From Bdellovibrionales bacterium (GTDB lineage: Bacteria > Myxococcota > XYA12-FULL-58-9 > SYDY01): a stretch of 19,085 nt of DNA. Numbering within the stretch: the first letter of the stretch is position 1; each line of letters begins with the position of its first letter. Positions 7,750-15,265 of the stretch are shown here, piece after piece. The translations under genes and the position numbers were made by a program. The notes below the pieces were generated by a model. The model was not told the DNA's origin. It made no database searches and worked only from the letters and a program-made list of their open reading frames with translations. The stretch spans positions 1 to 19,085 of the forward strand of contig SYDY01000035.1 in NCBI GenBank assembly GCA_005801425.1. Reading direction: 5' to 3'.

Positions 7750-9732
7750 TTACGACTTCGCTTCCCACGTGAACTTTTTCGTATGCCGTTGTAAATCCCA
7801 AGGCACTTCAAACAGATAAGGATAATTGTATGCGTTGAATGCCATGGGATAGCACAACGTGGGCAGGGACGATGCACCGGCGGCATCGGTGTTGGGTTCG
7901 ATCGTCAATGTTCCTTGCGTATTTTTTCCCCACACGACCAACCAAGTGCTTGGGGTGCCGGTGGATTTACTCATCATCCCCCATTTTAAATCGGTAGGCG
8001 TTTGAGGAAACAATGAACCGTTCAGATTCACAGGACGCACACCGCATTCTAACCAAGAGTCGGGATCGCTGGCAGGCGTCCCATACGGCATTTGCTGCAA
8101 CATGCCCAGCACCACATGGGTCATTTCAGCGGCATGCCATCCCAAAGACACCATGCACATCATGGTATCCATCAACAGCCGAACATGGCCCGTCCAGGCA
8201 TGTTGCCAAGGAAACGCCATGGCCACCCCCGCCATCTCTTCGCGGGAAGGTTTGCGCTTTTGCATGGTATCCAACACCTGGTGGCAAAACATAACCGTTC
8301 GTTCTTCAGCGCCGTCCACCGCTTTGAGGCTCCGCAAAAAAACAACCAAGGCTGGAATCGACAAGGTGTTGGCAATCACCTCGCGTTGTTCGACGCTCCA
8401 TTGTTGAATCGCTTCCACCGCGATTTTTCGACATAATTTCATCAAAATGTAAGATTTGGCTTCAAGCGTGGCCACCCGTTCAAACCATGCGATCAACCAT
8501 TGGGGTCGTTCAGGATGAGGATCTTGAAAACGTGCCATCATTTTATCAAGGAAAGGTTCATAAAGGTCAGCGTGGATTTTCAATGCATGGGTCAAGTGTA
8601 TCATGCCTATCAAGGCATCCATATCCTGGAGATAAGCCTTGCGCTCATGCCAGGTGGAAGGGTCAAGCCAGGTTTCTTGGACGCAATCAGAAACCAAGCA
8701 ATCGGTGAACAACACCAGACCCGGTGCTTCTTCTGGCGAGATTGCAATGTGGGGATCGCCAAAACACGATCGATCGCCAAAAATGTGTTTGGCCATTTGA
8801 TCCGAAATAGTGGCCTTGATGGGATACGATTGTTGCTCTTCTCCCACAAATTGGATCACCGCGTGTTTGGGATCAGTGCGATAGGTTGTGATCGTGGAGA
8901 GAGACCAGGTCGCATCATCAGCGTATGCTTGGCTTCTCCATCTAAGAGGCCCTGTGAAGCTACTCGTGATGTTCAAACACCACGCTTTGAGCGCCGGTTC
9001 CACCGCCATTTCGGACAAGCATTGCCCCACCAAATGGTAGTCTATTCCATCGGAAGAAGTACGGATCACATCCAGCAACGCATGAAATGCCATCGACGGA
9101 TGTTGGGTGACCTGAAAAGGATTGAACGGTTCCAACAAACCGCTCACGGTGGCCAGCGATGCTCCCTGACCACGCTGGCCTCGGATCACACTGTGCGCAT
9201 AGGGAACGGTCTCTTCTGCAGGCACCTGCAAGGCTTGAAAATAGGCGGGGCTCGCAAATGACCAGGACACGGACTGATTGGACCAACGGGTGGTCGGTTT
9301 TACATCGGCGTTGCGGTACAGCAAAGAAAAGAAAGACACCAAAAATTCATAGGGCATCTCAGGCGTTGGTGTGTATTGACGGTACCCATAAAAAGGCGTG
9401 TTATTCCAGCGTCCATTTCCCATGCTTGCATGCGGTGGGGGCATCTCCGAAAGCGGTATGCTCAACGTATAGCACCCGTAGGCCACTTCCACCGGTTGAA
9501 GGGGATCTAAAGCTTTTTGATCACCAAAAATAAGGGCAGCACGAATGCCATATTCTGCTTGGGTATTGCAGGTGATGGTTTGCGATTTCCCAAAGCGGGT
9601 CAACGCACGCACATATTCCGAAGGAGAATCGAGAAGCTGTTGGGTGGGCACCTTGCCTTGTCGCCACACCTGTCCTTGGGCATCTTGTAAAATAACGTGG
9701 GTCGTGGAGGGCTTTATTTTCAGACAGCTCAT
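7750..9732 (-). CDS. Orphan 660-residue protein, first gene of the minus-strand block
   Basis: I do not recognise this protein. From the ATG at 9732 it is 660 residues, with no signal peptide and no clear membrane segment; it is rich in Trp, Met, His and Pro. The N-terminal half looks mixed alpha/beta, and the part from about residue 420 to 580 looks helical. The frame stays open upstream to 9885, but those extra residues are encoded by an inverted-repeat element. An ATG at 9798 sits exactly on the element's boundary. I prefer 9732 because a purine-rich AAGAGAAAG lies just before it and because the upstream codons translate repeat DNA. It is followed after 67 bases by the GT41 gene on the same strand, suggesting co-transcription. 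It may be a substrate or partner of the glycosyltransferase; this is inference from position only. Confidence 0.7.
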   Translation of the reverse strand: MSCLKIKPSTTHVILQDAQGQVWRQGKVPTQQLLDSPSEYVRALTRFGKSQTITCNTQAEYGIRAALIFGDQKALDPLQPVEVAYGCYTLSIPLSEMPPPHASMGNGRWNNTPFYGYRQYTPTPEMPYEFLVSFFSLLYRNADVKPTTRWSNQSVSWSFASPAYFQALQVPAEETVPYAHSVIRGQRGQGASLATVSGLLEPFNPFQVTQHPSMAFHALLDVIRTSSDGIDYHLVGQCLSEMAVEPALKAWCLNITSSFTGPLRWRSQAYADDATWSLSTITTYRTDPKHAVIQFVGEEQQSYPIKATISDQMAKHIFGDRSCFGDPHIAISPEEAPGLVLFTDCLVSDCVQETWLDPSTWHERKAYLQDMDALIGMIHLTHALKIHADLYEPFLDKMMARFQDPHPERPQWLIAWFERVATLEAKSYILMKLCRKIAVEAIQQWSVEQREVIANTLSIPALVVFLRSLKAVDGAEERTVMFCHQVLDTMQKRKPSREEMAGVAMAFPWQHAWTGHVRLLMDTMMCMVSLGWHAAEMTHVVLGMLQQMPYGTPASDPDSWLECGVRPVNLNGSLFPQTPTDLKWGMMSKSTGTPSTWLVVWGKNTQGTLTIEPNTDAAGASSLPTLCYPMAFNAYNYPYLFEVPWDLQRHTKKFTWEAKS

Positions 9733-9793
9733 GATCTTTCTCTTTGAGGGAAAACCATTGAGCGTCAAGTGGGCGTGCTTGTAAAAGAGATCC

Positions 9794-9931
9794 GTCATTG
9801 CGAGCCCGCGCCTCGCGGGCGAAGCAACCCAGGCTTTATCCTGTATACTTGTGTCTTTGCGCCAGCAGAAAGTAAAAGAAACCATTAAGAGGCTGGTTTG
9901 CTTCGCCTACGAGGCGTGGGCTCGCAATGAC
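9794..9931. repeat. 138-bp inverted-repeat element (BIME/MITE-like)
   Basis: Two arms of about 41 bases face each other: 9794-9834 begins GTCATTGCGAGCCCGCGCCT, and 9891-9931 read on the minus strand begins GTCATTGCGAGCCCACGCCT. By eye the arms differ at four positions within the first ~37 bases and then diverge. Each arm is itself partly palindromic (cgcctcg...gcgaagc). The spacer is about 56 bases. The 'GTCATTGCGAGC...GAAGCAA' pattern is familiar as a dispersed repeat in many unrelated bacterial genomes. The element lies between the end of the small trp-linked ORF and the start of the orphan 660-residue gene, and could fold into a long hairpin that insulates the two units. I see no clear target-site duplication. 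Confidence 0.85.
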
Positions 9932-9968
9932 GAATTTTCTTTTAGCCTGTAAAGGAGTAGATGCGTTC

Positions 9969-10343
9969 TTAGGACGGTGGGTTCCCCTCAAGCTCTTCAA
10001 TCCCAATGCTCTGCGAGGGTTTAAGCTTAAAAAGTTGATAGGTATTTTTGCGAGGTGCATCGTAGTAACGAATGCCTTTGTACTCGCTCTGCCAGCGCTG
10101 CTCCCAAGGATCCAAGTGGGTGCCTTCAGGCGACCATACCGCATCGATGTGATGCCATACGCCCATTTCGGTGACCACGCGAAATCGCCAGCCGTTGGCG
10201 GTTTTGAATTCAGGACGACCGCCTTCAAGCTCGGAAGGATCGGACAACAATTTCACCGACACCGTGCCGGCCTCAACATCGCGCATTTCGGCGAGAAATT
10301 CGTTTTCATCAACCATCGCGGGCTGTGTGGGTGCGGTATCCAT
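9969..10343 (-). CDS. Small hypothetical protein downstream of trpA
   Basis: 124 residues, not recognised. The start is well supported: GGAG (10351-10354 on the minus strand) lies 7 bases before the ATG at 10343. The gene follows trpA after 24 bases, so it is very likely the third gene of the trpBA transcript. The N-terminus is acidic and polar; a middle section (roughly residues 45-75) contains GWRFRVVTEMGVWHHIDAVW, Trp/aromatic-rich and suggestive of a small beta-sheet domain; the C-terminus is Ser/Pro-rich. It has no signal peptide or membrane segment. Downstream is the inverted-repeat element, which probably marks the end of the unit. The link to tryptophan synthesis is positional only. 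Confidence 0.75.
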   Translation of the reverse strand: MDTAPTQPAMVDENEFLAEMRDVEAGTVSVKLLSDPSELEGGRPEFKTANGWRFRVVTEMGVWHHIDAVWSPEGTHLDPWEQRWQSEYKGIRYYDAPRKNTYQLFKLKPSQSIGIEELEGNPPS

Positions 10344-10367
10344 AAAAAATCTCCGTGGTTTTCTGCC

Positions 10368-11132
10368 TTAAGTAAGTGCGGCGAGTAACTGTTTCGCAGC
10401 GTCTGGACCGGAAGTTTCCCATGCGGTCAAAAATGCTGTGCCCACCACCGCGATTTCGGCGCGTCCTTTGAGAAACGCCACATCGTCGGAGGAAGAGATA
10501 CCAAAGCCTATGGCCAGGGGCAACGACGTGGCGTGTCGGTAACGGTCAATGCAGGTGGCGACGCCTGTATCAAAGGCTGTTTTTGCGCCCGTGACACCGC
10601 GCCTGGCGACACCATACACAAAGCCAGAGGCTTTGGTGCCAAGCGTGTGTAAGCGTTCATCGGTGTTGGTGGGGGTCATCAACATGATGACGCAAAGGCC
10701 ATGGGCTTTTGCGGCCGCCAGGAGTTGTGTGTCTTCTTCGGGGGGATGATCGGGGATGATCAGCGCGCGTCCGCCACACGCCGCGATTTTTTGGCAAAAC
10801 GCATCTTCACCATATTGGATCACGGTGTTGGTGTAACCCATCATCACCGGCATGAATGAAAATTTGGATGATGCCCATGCCATGAGTTCAAAACAGTCGG
10901 CAACCCGCGTTCCTGCATCCAACGCTTTTTGATTGGCGCGGGTAAACACCGGACCATCGGCCGAGGGCTCGCTGAACGGAAATTGAAATTCAACCAAATC
11001 AACGCCCGCGTCGTGCATAATCTGAAGCATTTGACGGTTGTCGTCTAAACTTGGATAACCGCAAATGAGATGGCTCATCACCAACACGGGTTTTTTCTTG
11101 AGACGTTCGCGAATATGCTGCTCTAAATTCAT
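10368..11132 (-). CDS. trpA: Tryptophan synthase alpha subunit
   Basis: 254 residues, slightly short for TrpA (about 265-270). It cleaves indole-3-glycerol phosphate to indole and glyceraldehyde 3-phosphate and passes indole to TrpB through the complex's tunnel. The catalytic acids are present: Glu48 in DLVEFQFPFSEP and Asp59 in SADGP, matching Glu49 and Asp60 of the Salmonella enzyme. Other family patterns are GYTNTVIQYG in the middle, ASGFVYGVARRGVTG with the flexible loop 6 Thr-Gly, and the phosphate-binding GFGISSSDDV plus EIAVVGTAFL at the end. FQFPFSEPSADGP rather than the common LGIPFSDPLADGP places it in a divergent TrpA branch. Its ATG overlaps the trpB stop by 4 bases, so it is translationally coupled to trpB. 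The small ORF follows after 24 bases. Confidence 0.96.
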   Translation of the reverse strand: MNLEQHIRERLKKKPVLVMSHLICGYPSLDDNRQMLQIMHDAGVDLVEFQFPFSEPSADGPVFTRANQKALDAGTRVADCFELMAWASSKFSFMPVMMGYTNTVIQYGEDAFCQKIAACGGRALIIPDHPPEEDTQLLAAAKAHGLCVIMLMTPTNTDERLHTLGTKASGFVYGVARRGVTGAKTAFDTGVATCIDRYRHATSLPLAIGFGISSSDDVAFLKGRAEIAVVGTAFLTAWETSGPDAAKQLLAALT

Positions 11133-12385
11133 CGTTTTTTCTTATACCGTTCGGCTGTTTCAGTAATAAAATCTTCCCATGCAGGATCGTGCAATGCATC
11201 GGCGATGGTGAAAATATCTTTGTCACCGCGTCCTGAGAGGCTCACCAAAAGGCGTGCGCTTGTGGGCAAGGTGGGTGCCAAGCGATAGGCGGCTGCCAAG
11301 GCGTGTGAACTCTCCAACGCGGGAATAATACCTTCGCGCTGAATGGTTTTTTTGAGTGCTGCAATGACCTCAACATCGGTAGGCGCTTCTGACTGAAGGC
11401 GACCGATGTCTGAGAGATAACTTAAAATAGGACTTACGCCGACGTAATCCAACCCTGCGGCCACCGAATGGGTGTCGCGCATTTGGCCGTCTTCGTCTTG
11501 TAAAAAATACGTGCGATAGCCGTGGGCGATGCCTTCTGTACCGCGATGTTGCGCGAGACGTGCCGCGTGCGCGTGACCTTCAAGGCCGCGTCCACCCGCT
11601 TCAGCACCGATGATTTTGCATGCATCGCAATCAAGAAATCCTTGGAACAAGCCCATGGCGTTGCTGCCGCCGCCCACGCATGCGATCACCGCAGTGGGCT
11701 GTTCGCCAGGAAACATGGTTTCCCATTGTTTGCGCGCTTCTTTGCCGATGATGCTTTGAAAATACGACACCATTTGCGGATAAGGATGGGGACCACACGC
11801 TGTACCAAGCACATAATGGCTGTGATCCATGCTGCCCACCCAGTCGCGCATGGCGGCGTTGATGGCGTCTTTGAGCGTGCGCGTGCCGTCTTCAACGGTG
11901 ATGACTTCGGCGCCCAATTGTTGCATCCAAAAAACATTGGGACGTTGTCTGCGGACATCATCAGCGCCCATATAAATGGTGCACTTGAACCCCATGCGTG
12001 CAGCCATGGTGGCGCTGGCCACACCATGTTGCCCTGCGCCGGTTTCGGCGATCACACGGTTCTTGCCCATGCGTTGCATGAGAAGTCCTTGACCAAACAC
12101 ATTGTTCGCTTTGTGCGCTCCGGTTTGATTGAGATCTTCGCGTTTCAAATAAATCTGTGCACCGCCCAGATCACGGGAAATATTTTCCAGATGGGTGATG
12201 GGCGTGGGTCTGCATGAGTACGATCCCATCAGCGTTTCATAGGCATGCCAAAATTCGGGATCGCGACGTGCTTGGTCAAACGCGCTTTTAAGTTCTTCAA
12301 TCGTGGTGTGCAAAATTTCGGGAATGTACGCGCCGCCGTAGCGACCATAATAACCGTTTTTCTCAATGGCAAAAATATCCCACAT
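11129..12385 (-). CDS. trpB: Tryptophan synthase beta subunit
   Basis: 418 residues from the ATG at 12385. A PLP enzyme that condenses indole with L-serine to form tryptophan. Signatures: YYGRYGGAYIPE at the N-terminus, LKREDLNQTGAHKANN with the PLP lysine near residue 92, AETGAGQHGVASA, GTACGPHPYP, the phosphate-binding ACVGGGSNAMG, and SGRGDKD at the C-terminus with the Ser that contacts the PLP ring nitrogen. This is the TrpB1 type that normally partners TrpA. The frame extends to a TTG at 12436, but I prefer 12385 because AGGA lies 6 bases before that ATG, relatives begin near this point, and a TATAAT at 12454-12459 would place transcription start almost on top of the TTG. trpA follows with a 4-base overlap. 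No other trp genes are in the window. Confidence 0.96.
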   Translation of the reverse strand: MWDIFAIEKNGYYGRYGGAYIPEILHTTIEELKSAFDQARRDPEFWHAYETLMGSYSCRPTPITHLENISRDLGGAQIYLKREDLNQTGAHKANNVFGQGLLMQRMGKNRVIAETGAGQHGVASATMAARMGFKCTIYMGADDVRRQRPNVFWMQQLGAEVITVEDGTRTLKDAINAAMRDWVGSMDHSHYVLGTACGPHPYPQMVSYFQSIIGKEARKQWETMFPGEQPTAVIACVGGGSNAMGLFQGFLDCDACKIIGAEAGGRGLEGHAHAARLAQHRGTEGIAHGYRTYFLQDEDGQMRDTHSVAAGLDYVGVSPILSYLSDIGRLQSEAPTDVEVIAALKKTIQREGIIPALESSHALAAAYRLAPTLPTSARLLVSLSGRGDKDIFTIADALHDPAWEDFITETAERYKKKR

Positions 12386-12391
12386 AGCCCA

Positions 12392-12395
12392 TCCT
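12392..12395 (-). promoter_or_regulatory. Ribosome binding site fixing the trpB start
   Basis: On the minus strand this reads AGGA, with 6 bases (TGGGCT) to the ATG at 12385. It favours this ATG over the in-frame TTG at 12436, which has no comparable site. Confidence 0.6.
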
Positions 12396-12453
12396 GCGTG
12401 AATCGATAGTTTATGCAAGGGATCATAGATGCGCAATGTTCCACCCCTTTTTG

Positions 12454-12482
12454 ATTATATTTACCCTGGGGATCGTGCTTAA
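12454..12482 (-). promoter_or_regulatory. Candidate promoter for trpBA
   Basis: On the minus strand an exact TATAAT (12454-12459) is preceded after 17 bases by TTAAGC (12477-12482), a weak match to TTGACA. The predicted transcript would start around 12447, giving a leader of about 60 bases before trpB. I see no leader peptide with clustered Trp codons and no attenuator hairpin in that leader. The -35 match is poor, so this rests on the -10 and position. Confidence 0.4.
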
Positions 12483-12490
12483 TATTCCAA

Positions 12491-13882
12491 ATGGATTCAG
12501 TAGCACTCAAGGGCTTGGTCAAATTCGCGACGTTCGACGAGTCATCGCAACCCAAGTCATGCATAACAAGCACTTCTTCATCGCCCCAGAGTCGCTTAGA
12601 CACGCTTATCACGGGAACATCATTCACAGCGTCGGCCCAACTTGGTTTTACCCAGCCTCCTTCACCAAGTTCCCATGCTGCACAGCAATCTACGGGTATT
12701 TCAACGATCCCCAATTTTACCGTAGCACCCAGATCTGCTTCATTGGATCTTACCCGTTTAACGGCTCATGAGGCAGCTTTATGCTTGAAACACGTGGCAG
12801 GATCCGTTTTTTGGGAAACACCATTTTACGATGTTGGCAGGATCAAAAATATCATTTGCAATCGTGATGAGAGTGCCTCAGATCTTGTGTTATTTAAAGC
12901 GCTTTCTTTGGATGAAATGATACAGAACGCGGATTTTCAATCGGATCTGCGCAAGCATCATGTTGATGTATCGGACGAACAGCAGATCCTTACGGGCGCA
13001 TTGGTCCATCGGAATTTTATAGAGAACATGGTCTGCGAAGATCCATGCCTTGCCATGAAATTGGCATCATTGGGCGCATGCAGCGGTTGGGCCGATCTTC
13101 GGGGGATCCTCCTTGGATCTGCGGCACGCGTTGCCCCTGAAGAGGATTCAGCTGCGTTTACCAGCACACATCGCCCTGATATTTCAGAAGCGACCCTTGC
13201 ACATGCATTGTGCAAGGTGCCTGTGGATCATGTGATTGGCGTTATTGTGGGAGGCACATCACTGCCATGTCGATCGGATATACCCTATGATATTCACAAC
13301 TATCGTTATCGCACACCTGCAGAAAAAAATGGTATGCGTCCGCCGATGCTTTCGATAGGGGACAGGTCCTATGCATGCACGGTGCTCACGGCCAATTCCG
13401 ATGCAACCGCGCATCCAAACGCCATACAATCTTCTCTCGCAGGAACGCCGGCCAACAGCGTTGACTTTATGGTTTTCGAGTATATCCCTGCTGATGTGTG
13501 GATAAATCCTCGCCTGCCAGGCGAGGTTTCCAGCGAAAAACCAACACTGGGAGACGATTGGGCGGTTTGCAATGGGGGCCCTTTGTGCCTTGAAGATGCG
13601 CGTGATGCGCTTAAGCCGGGCGGGCGTTTGTTACTGGTAGGGATCATTGGTTCCCAAAATTTTCGGGGCAATTCATTTCATTGGATGCTTGAAGCACAGA
13701 TCGAGACGCTTGGCATGCATATCGACTGCGTCAATGGATCATTGGCGCAAAATGCCCCCCAAGAGAGTCGGCTCTCCAAGGCAGCGGTACTCGAAAATGT
13801 CGAAGGACTTTTTTCTGCGCAGCACTTAATGAAAAATCATTTCATGGTGATTCTTGTTAAACCGGCTCAAACAACGCAGTGA
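12491..13882 (+). CDS. Hypothetical protein with methyltransferase-like C-terminal half
   Basis: 463 residues, not recognised overall. Residues 1-85 are Ser/Thr/Gln/Pro-rich and of low complexity; the rest looks globular. The stretch NSVDFMVFEYIPADVW followed by EDARDALKPGGRLLLVGI (roughly residues 323-395) resembles the second half of a class I SAM-dependent methyltransferase fold, where 'LKPGGrLll' follows the strand carrying the acidic motif. I cannot find a convincing glycine-rich motif I before it, so SAM binding is unproven. The start is uncertain: ATG 12491 has no clear ribosome site, and the first ~220 bases also read as plausible protein on the opposite strand, so the true start may be further downstream. 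An intragenic palindrome lies at 13508-13526. The 3' end overlaps the end of the convergent EEP gene by 26 bases. Confidence 0.6.
   Translation: MDSVALKGLVKFATFDESSQPKSCITSTSSSPQSRLDTLITGTSFTASAQLGFTQPPSPSSHAAQQSTGISTIPNFTVAPRSASLDLTRLTAHEAALCLKHVAGSVFWETPFYDVGRIKNIICNRDESASDLVLFKALSLDEMIQNADFQSDLRKHHVDVSDEQQILTGALVHRNFIENMVCEDPCLAMKLASLGACSGWADLRGILLGSAARVAPEEDSAAFTSTHRPDISEATLAHALCKVPVDHVIGVIVGGTSLPCRSDIPYDIHNYRYRTPAEKNGMRPPMLSIGDRSYACTVLTANSDATAHPNAIQSSLAGTPANSVDFMVFEYIPADVWINPRLPGEVSSEKPTLGDDWAVCNGGPLCLEDARDALKPGGRLLLVGIIGSQNFRGNSFHWMLEAQIETLGMHIDCVNGSLAQNAPQESRLSKAAVLENVEGLFSAQHLMKNHFMVILVKPAQTTQ
13508..13526. repeat. Intragenic 19-base perfect palindrome (CCTCGCCTG-C-CAGGCGAGG)
   Basis: A 9-base perfect inverted repeat around one central base lies inside the methyltransferase-like coding region, where it encodes PRLPGE. 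Such GC-rich perfect palindromes are uncommon in coding sequence and resemble REP-type cores. It is flanked on both sides by frame-compatible coding DNA, so if inserted it was accepted in frame. Confidence 0.55.
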
Positions 13883-15098
13883 GCGTCAATGCGCAATGAT
13901 CGCTGATGGAGCGTACATTCTTGGGTTCGGGTTCACCGGGTTTTGGTGTCACTTTGGGCGCACAACCTGGGATCAGTGTTTTACCGATAACGGTTGAGAG
14001 CTTGAGTCCTTCAGGATGGATCACGTAAGCACCATCAAGCACGCCTTCACCTGGAAAACTTTCTCGGATTTGTGATGGGGGCATACCGATACATCGCCCC
14101 TCGGCAAAAGAGGGGTTTCGCACGAGAGATTTGTAACGATTGTTATCCCCATTAAAAGCGCCGGCGAGCATGACCCAGTCGGTGGGATGATCTTTGGCCA
14201 ATCTGTCTACTTCGGCACGAAATTCGGCTTCTTGGAGATTTCGGATCCCCGTGTGAAATGATTCCAAGTGGGTATTCACAACCCACAGGGTGTGATTGTT
14301 ATTGACCTCTTTGCTTTGCAATTCAACAATTTGCAGACCATCGGTACGCGCCATGCCGCTGGCGGCATTTTTCATTTTTGTAAAGTCACCCTCACATTCA
14401 TCCGTAGGGTCAACGATGCCCATGGCGACCCCAGCCGCATGAAGAGCGCTCCCGACCCCACGCTGCGCATTGTATTGGCGAAACTCTGTGTTGCTGAGGC
14501 TGTACGCATCTTGATCGAATGCCACGGCGAGTCCAGTCCAACTCAGTTTGCCTGTGGTCAAGCTATCCACCCAATTGCCGAACCAACTGCGTTCTGCGCG
14601 GGCTTGCTTGCGTGCTTCGGTTTCTGTCCAAGGTGTGTCTGATTTTTTCCCCGGTCGCCCCCAACCATGAAAGAACATAGTGAAATCACCGGGTTTGCCT
14701 TCGCCTGCACAGTAAGATCCTGTGACACCATAATCCGCGCGCGCGAACGCCTGGACATTGGCTTGCGATGTTTCTTGGGTGCAGACAATAGGTGCGCCAC
14801 CCTCCCTGCAAATCTGTGCGATGATCGTGCTTTGGTATTCTTCGTTGTCGTCGTTGGGATTGTCGTTGGCCATTCTTGCGGCAGAAGGATCCTGCGTATT
14901 GACGCTTATGGCACGGACTTCGAACTGCTTGGGTTTCTTGTCGACGGCCGCAAACAATGGATTGATGCAATGTTTTGGGTCGAGCATGTATTGATCGGCG
15001 GGTTTGACCTGGGGATCGGCGGGGGATGGCGTTTCTTGGGCTGAGACGGGTGGCTTGGTTGCAATAAAGGGTTTGAACCAACCAGCGAGACTGACCAT
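13857..15098 (-). CDS. Endonuclease/exonuclease/phosphatase (EEP) family protein, altered catalytic motif
   Basis: 413 residues. The EEP (DNase I-like) superfamily comprises metal-dependent nucleases and phosphoesterases. Motifs in order: FEVRAISVN near residue 60 (first strand, with Asn); VCTQETSQ with metal-binding Glu109; LWVVNTHLES with the conserved His; LAGAFNGDNN where the family has GDFN, so the usual Asp is Ala314; and the C-terminal RSISDHCALT with Asp400-His401. Four of five hallmark sites are intact, so it belongs to the family, but the missing Asp may abolish or alter catalysis; the nearby Asp317 might compensate. The first ~50 residues are Pro-rich with no convincing signal peptide. 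The ATG at 15098 has GGAG 9 bases before it. It is divergent from the diiron oxidase gene (167-base gap), and its 3' end overlaps the convergent upstream gene by 26 bases. The substrate cannot be told. Confidence 0.8.
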   Translation of the reverse strand: MVSLAGWFKPFIATKPPVSAQETPSPADPQVKPADQYMLDPKHCINPLFAAVDKKPKQFEVRAISVNTQDPSAARMANDNPNDDNEEYQSTIIAQICREGGAPIVCTQETSQANVQAFARADYGVTGSYCAGEGKPGDFTMFFHGWGRPGKKSDTPWTETEARKQARAERSWFGNWVDSLTTGKLSWTGLAVAFDQDAYSLSNTEFRQYNAQRGVGSALHAAGVAMGIVDPTDECEGDFTKMKNAASGMARTDGLQIVELQSKEVNNNHTLWVVNTHLESFHTGIRNLQEAEFRAEVDRLAKDHPTDWVMLAGAFNGDNNRYKSLVRNPSFAEGRCIGMPPSQIRESFPGEGVLDGAYVIHPEGLKLSTVIGKTLIPGCAPKVTPKPGEPEPKNVRSISDHCALTLTALFEPV

Positions 15099-15173
15099 GG
15101 GCTATCACTCCACGCAGCATCTGTTGGCTGCGAACGGCGCTCGGGTGATGTGTGTCTTTATCGGTGTATGTGG

Positions 15174-15202
15174 TTATTTGTTTTGTCTTTGTGTCGTATA
15201 AT
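15174..15202 (+). promoter_or_regulatory. Candidate promoter for the diiron oxidase gene
   Basis: An exact TATAAT at 15197-15202 is preceded after 17 bases by TTATTT at 15174-15179, a weak -35. It lies in the divergent intergenic region and would give a leader of about 57 bases before the GTG at 15266. Confidence 0.4.
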
Positions 15203-15265
15203 TCGCACGTTGGTAAAAAATGCCGTTCCTGCGGGCGTTTTGAGAAATCGTGCTAGTGTCGAGAT

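Noticed and set aside
8500-9261. 253-codon plus-strand frame inside the orphan gene
   Set aside because: It is the antisense shadow of a longer frame with better composition; no ribosome site or family signature.
9733-9885. N-terminal extension of the orphan protein up to 9885
   Set aside because: The extra codons translate the inverted-repeat element, and a downstream ATG with a purine-rich upstream stretch is available at 9732.
11522-12217. 231-codon plus-strand frame opposite trpB
   Set aside because: Antisense to a well conserved gene, His/Ala/Phe-rich, no independent support.
12229-12714. 161-codon minus-strand frame spanning the trpB start
   Set aside because: Its 3' half overlaps trpB in another frame, so it cannot be an intact gene; only its 5' part looks protein-like and is noted as an ambiguity under the methyltransferase-like gene.
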